From an uncultured Collinsella sp. (GTDB lineage: Bacteria > Actinomycetota > Coriobacteriia > Coriobacteriales > Coriobacteriaceae), in assembly GCA_902491345.1 (NCBI GenBank), contig CABUHI010000006.1, positions 1-64,000 of the forward strand: a stretch of DNA of 64,000 nt, in the 5' to 3' direction. Both the position numbers and the translations under genes were made by a program. Under the pieces are notes generated by a model. That model was not told where the DNA came from. It searched no databases and saw only the letters and a list, made by a program, of their open reading frames with translations. Shown here in pieces: positions 1 to 9,727 of the stretch (its first letter is position 1; the number at the start of each line of letters is the position of its first letter).

Positions 1-31
1 GCCCGGGGCCCGTGGGTTATACCCTAAGAGC

Positions 32-56
32 AAACCACCCTTTTTAAGGGTGGTTT
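32..56. terminator. Hairpin terminator of an off-window gene
   Basis: A hairpin with 9-bp arms (AAACCACCC / GGGTGGTTT) around a short T-rich loop. It probably ends a transcript that enters from the left edge. The T tract after the stem is short, so its strength is uncertain. Confidence 0.5.
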
Positions 57-88
57 TGATTGTGTTGGGGTTGTCTGGCCGGTCGTTT

Positions 89-305
89 GTCTCGATCTGT
101 AACGGGTAGGGCCGATTTCGGACGTTAGATGTTACAGATCGAGACGGTTCCGCCGAGCTAACCATTTCATCTAAATCTGTAACACCAAAGGCGAATTTCA
201 GCTGCTAGATGTTACAGATTGAGATAAACCCAAGGGGAGGGGCCGGTATGTCTCAATCTGTAACAGCTGGGGCCGTTTTTACCGAGTAGCTGTTACAGAT
301 CGAGA
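89..305. repeat. Three-unit palindromic repeat array, period 80-81 bp
   Basis: Each unit has a forward motif TCTCGATCTGTAAC (starts 90, 170, 251) and its inverted copy GTTACAGATCGAGA (starts 131, 211, 292). Each unit can therefore fold: 15 perfect bp in unit 1 (89-103 with 131-145), 14 bp with one mismatch in unit 2 (170-183 with 211-224), 18 bp with one mismatch in unit 3 (251-268 with 288-305). The sequence inside the hairpins and between units is not conserved. No gene is visible from position 57 to 345. The array lies beyond the 3' end of the glycogen phosphorylase gene. Its function is unknown. Confidence 0.9.
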
Positions 306-345
306 TTCTTCGGTCGAGTCGGGTTGCAGGGTAACGTGCGGGCAC

Positions 346-377
346 AAAAAACGGAGCCGTGTCGCCACGACTCCGTT
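346..377 (-). terminator. Terminator of glgP
   Basis: On the minus strand AACGGAG pairs with CTCCGTT around a loop that itself contains CGTG/CACG, and the stem runs into six T residues. It starts 30 bases past the phosphorylase stop codon and is a standard intrinsic terminator. Confidence 0.85.
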
Positions 378-406
378 TCTCAAGAGGATGGGTAAGGGAA
401 GTGAAA

Positions 407-2674
<2,268 letters not shown>

Positions 2675-2720
2675 GTTTTCTCCTGTGATGGGTTGTTTCA
2701 TGTCTGCAATTCATAAGAAG

Positions 2721-2754
2721 CCCGCGCGAGGGGATTGGGGTGGCCTCGCGCGGG
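2721..2754 (-). terminator. Hairpin between malQ and glgP
   Basis: An 11-bp GC-rich stem (CCCGCGCGAGG / CCTCGCGCGGG) with a 12-nt loop lies between the two genes. There is no good T tract on the minus side (it continues CTTCTT), so it may be a partial terminator or an mRNA-processing/stabilising hairpin that tunes glgP against malQ. Confidence 0.55.
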
Positions 2755-2802
2755 AAAAGCAAGCGCGTCCGCACGGTGGGGAGGGGTCGGGCGCGGTGGC
2801 TC

Positions 2803-4308
2803 CTATTGAGGAAGCTCGATTTCGGCTTCCGACGGGATGCGGAAGTAGGTCTCGGTCCAGTCGGTGAGTTTGTGCTCGAGCTCGCGGGTGATGGCGCCGT
2901 CGAGCATGCGCCAGGTCCAGTTGCCGCCCAGCGTGGCAGGGGTGTTGATGCGCGCCTCGTTGCCCAAGTTGAGCAGGTCCTGCATGGTGTAGATGCACGT
3001 GTCGCTCACGCTGGCGGCGATGGTGCGATTGAGTGCATCTGCCATGGGTTCGCCGGCCTGCTGATGGGTGTACAGGGCTGCCTGCTCGCGCTGACGCGGG
3101 GTGGCCGTTCCCTCAAACCAACCGCGCGCCGTCTCGTTGTCGTGGGTGCCCACATAGGCGACGGTGTTGGCGATGTAGTTATGCGGCAGGTAGTACGAGT
3201 TGGTGCCCTCAAAGGCAAACTGCAGGATCTTCATGCCGGGGAAGCCCGAGTTGTCGCGCATGTCGATGACGCCGGGGGTGAGGAAGCCCAGGTCCTCGGC
3301 GATGATGGGCAGCGTGCCGAGCTTTTCCTCGAGCGTCTTGAAGAACTTGAGGCCGGGACCCTGCGTCCACGAACCGTAGGACGAATCGGGCGAGGAGAAC
3401 GGCACCTCCCAATAGGCCTCGAAGCCGCGGAAGTGATCCAGGCGGATGACGTCGTACATGTCGAGGGCGGCGCGAATGCGGCCCTCCCACCAGGAGAAGC
3501 CGTCGGACTCCATGGCGTCCCAGTCGTAGATGGGGTTGCCCCAGTACTGGCCGGTGGCCGAGAACTGGTCGGGCGGCGTGCCGGCGACGCTCACGGGATT
3601 GCCAGCGGCGTCGATCTTAAAGAGCTCAGGCGTCGCCCACATCTCGACGGAGTCACGCGAGACATAGATGGGCAGGTCGCCGATGATGAGAATGTCGCGC
3701 TCGTTGGCATAGGCCTTGAGGCGGCTCCATTGGCGGTCGAAGAAATACTGCGTCATCTGGTGGTAGAGCATGCGCGCGGGATGGGCGGCGCAGACCTTGG
3801 CAGATGCTTCGCCGCGGGTGCGCAGTTCTGCGGGCCACTCCCAAAACGCCTTGAGTCCGCACTCCTCTTTGACGGTCATGAACTCGCAGTAGGGGATGAG
3901 CCAGTCCTCGTTGGCCTGGATAAAGTCATCGAAATCGGCCGGCTTGTCGGCAGCAAAGCGCTCGGCGGCGCGGTCGAGAATCTGACGGCGGCCGCCAAAG
4001 ATAGCACCGTAGTCAACATTGCTGGGGTCGGATCCCAGGTACACGCCATCGATATCGCGCTGCTCCAGATACCCTGTCTCGATAAGCTCGGCAAAGTCGA
4101 TAAAGTTGGGGTTGCCTGCGCGGGCCGAGAACGACTGATAGGGCGAATCGCCATAGCTGGTCGTCGTAAGGGGCAGAATCTGCCAGTAATGTTGTTTGCA
4201 CGAGGCGAGAAAATCGACGAAGTCGTAGGCATTCCAGCCAAAGCCGCCGATTCCGTATGGTCCGGGCAGAGATGAGACGGGCATGAGGACGCCGCTTGCA
4301 CGCTCCAT
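2803..4308 (-). CDS. malQ: 4-alpha-glucanotransferase (amylomaltase)
   Basis: GH77 disproportionating enzyme (501 aa) that transfers maltodextrin segments and supplies chains for the phosphorylase. Visible family blocks are ASGVLMPVSSLPGPYGIG at the N-terminus, IGDLPIYV, DVIRLDHFRGF (catalytic nucleophile Asp), IIAEDLGF (acid/base Glu) and YVGTHDNETARGW. The ATG at 4308 is chosen because homologues begin M-K/E-RASG and GGTGAG lies seven bases upstream. A TTG at 4323 and a GTG at 4320 are in frame but would add residues not seen in the family. It is the first gene of the malQ-glgP unit. Confidence 0.95.
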   Translation of the reverse strand: MERASGVLMPVSSLPGPYGIGGFGWNAYDFVDFLASCKQHYWQILPLTTTSYGDSPYQSFSARAGNPNFIDFAELIETGYLEQRDIDGVYLGSDPSNVDYGAIFGGRRQILDRAAERFAADKPADFDDFIQANEDWLIPYCEFMTVKEECGLKAFWEWPAELRTRGEASAKVCAAHPARMLYHQMTQYFFDRQWSRLKAYANERDILIIGDLPIYVSRDSVEMWATPELFKIDAAGNPVSVAGTPPDQFSATGQYWGNPIYDWDAMESDGFSWWEGRIRAALDMYDVIRLDHFRGFEAYWEVPFSSPDSSYGSWTQGPGLKFFKTLEEKLGTLPIIAEDLGFLTPGVIDMRDNSGFPGMKILQFAFEGTNSYYLPHNYIANTVAYVGTHDNETARGWFEGTATPRQREQAALYTHQQAGEPMADALNRTIAASVSDTCIYTMQDLLNLGNEARINTPATLGGNWTWRMLDGAITRELEHKLTDWTETYFRIPSEAEIELPQ

Positions 4309-4392
4309 GAATGCGCTCACCAACCTTCTTGTTGTGGGGTCGGCCTGCCGATGGGTGTGCAGTCCGCCTCCGATGTTCTGATTCGATACGCC

Positions 4393-4440
4393 TATTGTAA
4401 AACATGTTGTTTAAACATGTACAGGCAAGATAAAAAAGTT
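4393..4440 (-). promoter_or_regulatory. Probable malQ promoter with palindromic operator
   Basis: The minus strand has a TACAAT -10-like box at 4398-4393. Just upstream is the inverted repeat ACATGTT ... AACATGT (about 4402-4420), so a repressor dimer bound there would block the polymerase. No regulator can be assigned from sequence alone. The -35 box is unclear. Confidence 0.4.
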
Positions 4441-4472
4441 GGTCGGTTTTCGGCGAATGGTTACATGCCATG

Positions 4473-4508
4473 AAAAAAAGCCCCGACCTCACAACGTGAG
4501 ATCGGGGC
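4473..4508 (-). terminator. Terminator of galE
   Basis: A 13-bp stem with one mismatch (4480-4492 with 4496-4508) has a three-base loop and is followed on the minus strand by seven T residues. It lies 22 bases past the galE stop codon. Confidence 0.9.
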
Positions 4509-4530
4509 AAGAGCGGTATGTAGGTTTTTG

Positions 4531-5592
4531 CTACTCGGCGTCGGCGAAGCCGTTGGGGTTGTGGCTCTGCCAGTTCCAGCTATCGCGGCACATGTCCGCG
4601 ATGTCGTACTGGGCCTTCCAGCCCATCATGCGCTCGGCCCTGGAGGCATCGCACCAGTTGGCAGCGATGTCGCCGGCGCGGCGCTCGCGGATCACATAGG
4701 GCAGCTCCTTGCCACAAGCCTTGGAGAAGGCGGCAACGACCTCGAGTACCGAGGTGCCGGTGCCGGTGCCCAGGTTAAAGATCTCGACGCCGGTTTTGCC
4801 GTTCATCCAGTTAAGGGCGGCAACGTGACCAGAGGCCAGATCGCACACGTGGATGTAGTCGCGCACGCCGGTGCCGTCGGGGGTGGGGTAGTCGTTGCCA
4901 AAGACCTGAACGGCCTCGAGCTTGCCCACGGCGACCTGGGCGACATAAGGCACCAGGTTGTTGGGGATGCCCTTGGGGTCCTCGCCGATCAGGCCCGACG
5001 GATGAGCGCCAATGGGGTTGAAGTAACGGAGCAGCACGACGTCCCACTCGGGGTCGGCGGTGTGGACGTCCATAAGGATCTGCTCGATCATCCACTTGGT
5101 CCAACCATAGGGGTTGGTCGCGGGCTTCTTAGGATCCTCCTCGGTGACGGGCGGGTTGTCCGGGTCGCCGTAGACGGTCGAGGAGCTCGAGAAGATGATG
5201 GACTTGCAGCCATGGTTGCGCATGACGTCGATGAGCACCAGGGTGTTCTCGATGTTGTTGTGATAGTACTCGACGGGCTTGCTCACCGACTCGCCAACGG
5301 CCTTAAAGCCGGCAAAGTGGATGACGCGGTCGATCTGATGGGTATCGAAGATCTTGTTCATCGCATCGCGGTCGAGCACGTTGGCCTCGTAGAAGGTGAG
5401 GTTCTTGGCGGCCTCGTCGCCCACGATGGTCTTGACGCGGTCGACGGCGACGGCGCTGGAGTTGGAGAGATCATCGACGATGACGACCTGGTAGCCACCC
5501 TCGAGCAGCTGAACGACGGTGTGCGAGCCGATAAAGCCGGCGCCACCGGTAACGAGGACACAGGTGTCTTTGGGGTCGAGTGCTTTGGACAT
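4531..5592 (-). CDS. galE: UDP-glucose 4-epimerase
   Basis: Extended short-chain dehydrogenase of 353 aa that interconverts UDP-glucose and UDP-galactose. The NAD-binding motif TGGAGFIGSH lies at residues 15-24. FSSSSTVYG supplies the Ser/Thr, and YGWTK near residue 160 is the YxxxK catalytic pair. LRYFNPIGAHPSGLIGEDP is typical for GalE. It is monocistronic, with its own terminator. It probably serves galactose entry or nucleotide-sugar supply next to the glucan genes. Start and length match the family. Confidence 0.95.
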   Translation of the reverse strand: MSKALDPKDTCVLVTGGAGFIGSHTVVQLLEGGYQVVIVDDLSNSSAVAVDRVKTIVGDEAAKNLTFYEANVLDRDAMNKIFDTHQIDRVIHFAGFKAVGESVSKPVEYYHNNIENTLVLIDVMRNHGCKSIIFSSSSTVYGDPDNPPVTEEDPKKPATNPYGWTKWMIEQILMDVHTADPEWDVVLLRYFNPIGAHPSGLIGEDPKGIPNNLVPYVAQVAVGKLEAVQVFGNDYPTPDGTGVRDYIHVCDLASGHVAALNWMNGKTGVEIFNLGTGTGTSVLEVVAAFSKACGKELPYVIRERRAGDIAANWCDASRAERMMGWKAQYDIADMCRDSWNWQSHNPNGFADAE

Positions 5593-5858
5593 GTAGTCTC
5601 CTATCGAATCAGGAACACTTCTTCAGGGGAGTATAGCGCAGGCAGGGACGCCCAAATCGTGCGCTGTAGGAAAAGCGGAGGATTGTGCCAACGTACTCAT
5701 AGAAGAGCTTGCGTACGCATAACCTGATCTTCGACATTTGCTTACGAGCCGCTGACCTTGTAGTTTCCTGCCGTTCGTGGAAATCGTTGGGACGCGCCAT
5801 ATGTACGCTAATATGTATGAGTTGAGCGACATATAAATAAACATGTAACGGAGTACAT

Positions 5859-7064
5859 ATGTCACCAAACAGCGATTCCATCCTTTCCCAGGAGCTCTCG
5901 CGCCGCACTGCCCTCAAGGCCCTGTTCGGCGCCGCTTCTGCGGCAGTTCTTTTTGGCCTGCCCGCTCGCGCCCATGCGGCGGAGGCTTCCAAAGAAACAA
6001 CCGATAAACTGAATGCCGCCCAGGCCCAGCTCGACGAGGTTCAGGCCCAGCTCGACAGCATCGCAAATGAGTATGCGGCGCTGGCCAACAAGAATGCCCA
6101 GACCCTCAACGACATCGAGAATGTCCAGGGCAAGATTGACGACACGCAGGCCCAGATCGATGAAAAGAAGGCCGAGCTCAAGAAGAAACGCAACGACCTT
6201 TCCGATCGCGTGGCCGCCAGCTACAAGTCCGGCGGCACGAACATCCTGTCGCTGCTGCTGGCCTCTGGCTCGTTTGAGGAACTCGTCGCCAACGCGCATT
6301 ACGTTGAGAAGATCAACAAGAGCGACCGCGACGCCATCGAGGACATTCAGACCATCCAGGAAGAGCTCGATGCGCAAAAGACCGAGCTCGAGTCGCAGAA
6401 GGCCGACTTAGAGAAGCTCAAGGACCAGCAGACTGCCCAGATGCAGGACATGCAGGCCAAGCAGCAGGAAGTCCAGACGGTTCTGAACGGCCTCTCTGAC
6501 GATGTCAAGGAGCTCATGGCTCAGCGTGATTCCGAGATTCTCGCTGCCGCCCAGGCCGAGGAGGCCGCTAGGAAGGCCGCCGCTGCCGCGGCCGCCGCGA
6601 ACAAGAACAATTCCTACTCGGGTGGTTCGAGCTCGGGTGGCGGATCGTATGCGCCCGGAACTCCGCAGCAGAATGCCGGCTCGGGCAAGCAACAGGCCGT
6701 CGTCAACGCGTGCTACTCCACGCCTTCGCCGGGCCAGAACTGGTGCGCGGCGTGGGTTACCAATGTCTTCCGTAACGCCGGCGTTGGCTACTTTGGCGGC
6801 AACGCCTGCGACATGTTCAACGCCTGGTGCTATAGCTCCGACCGCTCGGCGCTGCAGGTGGGCATGATCGTGGCCGATTCCTCGCACAGCGGCACGGGTG
6901 CTCCGGGCCTTATCTACGGTCATGTGGGTATCTACGTTGGCGGCGGCATCGTTATGAGCAACGAGGGTGCCATTACGTCTAAGTCGCTTGATTCGTTTAT
7001 TAGCTTCTATGGCACTGGCTCTGGCGTGCGTTGGGGCTGGCTTGGCGGTATTGCGCTGTCGTAG
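5859..7064 (+). CDS. Secreted PcsB-like peptidoglycan hydrolase, coiled coil plus CHAP/NlpC-like domain
   Basis: Exported 401-aa protein. Residues 14-40 hold SRRTALKALFGAASAAVL and then an AHA-A cleavage site; the paired arginines look like a Tat signal. Residues 42-245 are a long coiled coil of KLNAAQAQLDEVQ type, as in the PcsB/CwlO N-terminal domain that autoinhibits or docks on FtsEX. An Ala- then Ser/Gly-rich linker (about 245-275) leads to a cysteine amidase domain with NWCAAWV (Cys nucleophile) and YGHVGIYVG (His). It probably cleaves peptide cross-links during division. GGAG lies six bases before the ATG. No ftsEX is nearby. Confidence 0.85.
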   Translation: MSPNSDSILSQELSRRTALKALFGAASAAVLFGLPARAHAAEASKETTDKLNAAQAQLDEVQAQLDSIANEYAALANKNAQTLNDIENVQGKIDDTQAQIDEKKAELKKKRNDLSDRVAASYKSGGTNILSLLLASGSFEELVANAHYVEKINKSDRDAIEDIQTIQEELDAQKTELESQKADLEKLKDQQTAQMQDMQAKQQEVQTVLNGLSDDVKELMAQRDSEILAAAQAEEAARKAAAAAAAANKNNSYSGGSSSGGGSYAPGTPQQNAGSGKQQAVVNACYSTPSPGQNWCAAWVTNVFRNAGVGYFGGNACDMFNAWCYSSDRSALQVGMIVADSSHSGTGAPGLIYGHVGIYVGGGIVMSNEGAITSKSLDSFISFYGTGSGVRWGWLGGIALS

Positions 7065-7083
7065 CTGCGGTTTGAAGTAAGTT

Positions 7084-7214
7084 GGTCCGTGGCTGCCCGA
7101 AAGGCATTAGGTTGCCTGCTCGGACAGTCCTGCTCGCACGGAGAGCACATTAAGTGCTCTCCGGCTCGTGCGGAACTCGCGATCAACCTAATGCCTTTCG
7201 GGCAGCCACGGACC
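7084..7214. repeat. Long palindrome A: locus-specific arms around a conserved core
   Basis: Perfect 31-bp arms (7084-7114 with 7184-7214) enclose a 69-nt core (7115-7183). The core begins CCTGCTCGGACAGTCCTGC, contains an inner 10-bp hairpin whose centre reads CACATTAAGTG, and ends GTGCGGAACTCGCGAT. The same core recurs at 61990-62059 with completely different arms. It starts 19 bases after the hydrolase stop codon and precedes the terminator, so it would be in the 3' untranslated RNA. Confidence 0.9.
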
Positions 7215-7267
7215 TCTCGGGTCCAATACGTCACACACCGGACTGGTTTATCTGAATTAAAGAAAGT

Positions 7268-7295
7268 GAAGGCCCCTTTCGGGGCCTTCTTTTTA
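7268..7295 (+). terminator. Terminator after the hydrolase gene
   Basis: GAAGGCCCC pairs with GGGGCCTTC over a TTTC loop and is followed by six T residues. The T tract overlaps the last codon of the convergent murB gene. Strength on the minus strand is doubtful because no T tract follows there. Confidence 0.85.
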
Positions 7296-8255
7296 TAAAA
7301 ATTCGCCTACTCGGTGGACTTCGGGTTCTAGGTCTACGTTGAATTGGTCTTTGACGGTTGCCTGGATGTGGCGGATGAGTTCGTCAACGTCGGCGGCGGT
7401 GGCGTGGTTGGCGTTGACGATAAAACCGCAGTGCTTTTCGCTTACCTGCGCGCCGCCAACGGCGTGTCCTCGCAGGCCGGCATCCATGATGAGCTTGCCG
7501 GCAAAGTAACCCTCGGGGCGCTTGAAGGTGGAGCCGGCACTCGGCATGTCGAGCGGCTGCTTGTCCTCGCGGCGCTGGCGGTAGTCGTCCATGTCGGCCT
7601 TGATCATCGCGGCGTTGCCCGGTGCGAGGTTGAAGGTGGCCGAAAGTACGATGAAGGCGTCGTCGGCGATGCGGCTCTTGCGATAGCCCAGGTTAAGCTC
7701 GTCGACATCGAACTCGATGATGTTGCCGCTGCCACGGGTGCCGTCGTCGAGCTGGCGAGCGGGTTTGTAGACGCGCACGGACTCTAGCACATCGGCCATG
7801 CAGGCACCGTAGGCACCGGCGTTCATGTAGCAGGCGCCGCCGACCGATCCGGGAATGCCCGAGATGGGCTCCATGCCGGTAAGGCCGGCCTCGGCTGCCG
7901 CGGCAGCGACATCGGAAAGCAGCGCACCGGCGGCTGCCGTAACGTGCGTGCCATCGACGGTGATGTCGGAGAGGCCCTCGCCCAGCGCCACGACGACGCC
8001 GCGGATACCCTTGTCGCCGACGAGCAGGTCGGAGCCGTTGCCCACGATGGTGAGCGGCAGGTCGCAGCGATAACAGGTGTCGAGCGTGGCGACGAGGCCC
8101 TGCTCGGTATCGGGCGTGACAAAGACATCGGCCGGGCCGCCGATCTTAAACGTGGTGTGCTCGCGCATGGGCTCGCTCATGAGCACGTTGTCCTCACCGG
8201 CAACACCGGCAAGCGCGCAGAGCAGGTCCTCGTTAAAAAAGTCATTTTCGTGCAT
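7293..8255 (-). CDS. murB: UDP-N-acetylenolpyruvoylglucosamine reductase
   Basis: FAD enzyme of 320 aa that reduces UDP-GlcNAc-enolpyruvate to UDP-MurNAc in peptidoglycan synthesis. HTTFKIGGPADVFV is the first FAD-binding block, GSVGGACYMNAGAYG the second. AGSTFKRPEG carries the catalytic Ser of the shorter (type II) MurB. The end has GGAQVSEKHCGFIVN. The ATG at 8255 (MHENDFF) is preferred to the open frame extending to 8345, because the upstream part runs through a palindromic repeat and has no family match. It is convergent with the wall hydrolase gene. Confidence 0.93.
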   Translation of the reverse strand: MHENDFFNEDLLCALAGVAGEDNVLMSEPMREHTTFKIGGPADVFVTPDTEQGLVATLDTCYRCDLPLTIVGNGSDLLVGDKGIRGVVVALGEGLSDITVDGTHVTAAAGALLSDVAAAAAEAGLTGMEPISGIPGSVGGACYMNAGAYGACMADVLESVRVYKPARQLDDGTRGSGNIIEFDVDELNLGYRKSRIADDAFIVLSATFNLAPGNAAMIKADMDDYRQRREDKQPLDMPSAGSTFKRPEGYFAGKLIMDAGLRGHAVGGAQVSEKHCGFIVNANHATAADVDELIRHIQATVKDQFNVDLEPEVHRVGEFL

Positions 8256-8320
8256 ACGAATATCCGCCTTATGGTGGTCGTTTTCATCAATCGAATGCAA
8301 TATACCCCACCCAGATGGAT

Positions 8321-8386
8321 TTGGTGCAAAGTAACCTGGCCCCAACGCACCACATGGTGCAAAGGGGCCAGGTTACTTTGCACCAA
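8321..8386. repeat. REPIN-like palindrome
   Basis: Two perfectly inverted 23-nt copies (8321-8343 and 8364-8386) containing GGTTACTTTGCACC surround a 20-nt centre that has its own GCACCA/TGGTGC pair. A single related half occurs at 58881-58912. This fits paired REP sequences of the type moved by REP-associated Y1 transposases; no such transposase is in the window. It lies upstream of both murB and the LacI gene. Confidence 0.75.
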
Positions 8387-8495
8387 TCGCGGCGATAAAA
8401 CAGCCGTCTACCGGATTGGCAAAGTGTTTATCATCGAGGTGGAGGGACGGTCGCTACACTTTCAAGAGATTGCGCGAATACTCGGAAGGAGCGAG

Positions 8496-9524
8496 ATGGG
8501 AAACAAAGCTACTCTCAAGCAGATTGCCCAGGAGGTGGGGCTTTCCCCCTCGTCGGTCTCGCTTGTTCTCAACAATCGGCCTTGTCGCATCTCGGAAGAA
8601 AATCGCAAGCGCATCAAAGAGGTCGCGGCGCGCAACCACTATGTTCCCAACCAGATTGCGCGCAGCCTGGTCATGCGCGAGTCGCGCACGCTGGGCCTTA
8701 TCGTTCCCAACATCGAGAGCCGTTTTTTTGCCTCGCTCGCTGGCAGCCTGGAAAAGCGCTGCCGCGAGGACGGCTACGCGCTTTTTATTACCAGCTCGGG
8801 CGGAAGCGCCGAGGACGATCTAGAGCTCCTGCGCCAGCTGGTGACGCGCGGCGTCGATGGCGTGTTTTTGGTCGTGGGCGACGAATTCTCGGACGACCGC
8901 GCTTTGCGCGAAGAAGTCAGCCATCTGCCCATCCCGGCGGTAATGGTTGACCGTGCCATTGAGGGACTCGAGTGCGACAAGGTGATGTTCGACCACGAGA
9001 TGGGCGGCTACATGGCTACCCGCTATTTGATTGAGCAGGGTCACTGTCGTATTGCCTGCCTGGTTAACGCGCGCCGTTCCAATACGGGTCGCAAGCGACT
9101 TGCCGGCTATGAGCGCGCGCTTCGTGAGGCGGGGCTGCCCATTGATGCACTTCTTGAGTTTGAGAGCGAGTATTACATTCCGAGTGCCTACGAGGCCTCG
9201 GAGGCGGTGCTTGCGACCGATGCCACCGCCGTGTTCGCAAGCTCGGATAACATTGCCCTCGGTTTGCTCAAGCGCCTGCACGAAATGGGGACGAGCATTC
9301 CGGGCGATATTTCGGTCGTAAGCTATGACAACTCGGCGGCCGACGTTCTCTTTGAGCCGGCGCTGACCGCGATCGAGCAAGATCCGAGCGTGCTGGCCGA
9401 GCATGCCTTTAGCTGTATGGCAAAACGCTTGGCCGGTAAGGGCGGCAAGCGTGCCGATGAAGTCGTCCTGGAGCCTGTGCTCATCGTGAAGGACAGCGTG
9501 CTCAAGGTTACAAAACACAACTAA
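8496..9524 (+). CDS. LacI-family transcriptional regulator
   Basis: A 342-aa repressor. The helix-turn-helix is at residues 4-25 (ATLKQIAQEVGLSPSSVSLV) with the hinge helix near residues 48-58 (PNQIARSLVMR). From residue 60 the periplasmic-binding-protein-like effector domain follows (TLGLIVPNIES, GVDGVFLV, DDISVVSYDN-type block). GGAAGGA stands ahead of the ATG at 8496; the longer open frame starting at 7944 covers murB antisense and is rejected. Two LacI-type operators lie about 100 bases beyond its stop in the phosphoketolase promoter, so it probably controls that gene in response to a sugar or sugar phosphate. The effector cannot be told. Confidence 0.9.
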   Translation: MGNKATLKQIAQEVGLSPSSVSLVLNNRPCRISEENRKRIKEVAARNHYVPNQIARSLVMRESRTLGLIVPNIESRFFASLAGSLEKRCREDGYALFITSSGGSAEDDLELLRQLVTRGVDGVFLVVGDEFSDDRALREEVSHLPIPAVMVDRAIEGLECDKVMFDHEMGGYMATRYLIEQGHCRIACLVNARRSNTGRKRLAGYERALREAGLPIDALLEFESEYYIPSAYEASEAVLATDATAVFASSDNIALGLLKRLHEMGTSIPGDISVVSYDNSAADVLFEPALTAIEQDPSVLAEHAFSCMAKRLAGKGGKRADEVVLEPVLIVKDSVLKVTKHN

Positions 9525-9623
9525 ACGCGTTTGTCGATTTGCATATCAGGAATATGAAGAACTTGTGACAAATAATGTCGCAGGCCAATGTCTGGTTTTG
9601 TCAGGTTAATGGCGAACCGGAAT

Positions 9624-9669
9624 GATAAAACGTTTTTTCATACTGATAAAACGTTTTAGCAAATATACT
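9624..9669 (+). promoter_or_regulatory. Phosphoketolase promoter with two LacI-type operators
   Basis: Two copies of the palindrome TAAAACGTTTTA/T (within 9624-9637 and 9645-9658) are spaced 21 bases, two helical turns. The second copy sits directly upstream of a TATACT -10 box (9664-9669). The AACGTT centre is typical of LacI/CcpA-family sites. Repressor bound at both sites would occlude the promoter. Confidence 0.75.
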
Positions 9670-9727
9670 TGTCCCAACGAAAGGTCGCCATATCGGAGGG
9701 TGACCATGCAGCGAAGGGACATAAACA

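Noticed and set aside
89..305. CRISPR array
   Set aside because: Repeats alternate in orientation, are only 14-18 nt, number six in inverted pairs, and no cas gene is present.
7084..7214. Small insertion sequence or transposase gene in palindrome A
   Set aside because: The 69-nt core is far too short to encode a protein, and the outer arms differ from those of its relative at 61960-62089, unlike terminal inverted repeats of an insertion sequence.
7944..8495. N-terminal extension of the LacI regulator to 526 aa
   Set aside because: The added part is antisense to murB and runs through the REPIN-like palindrome; the true helix-turn-helix starts right after ATG 8496.
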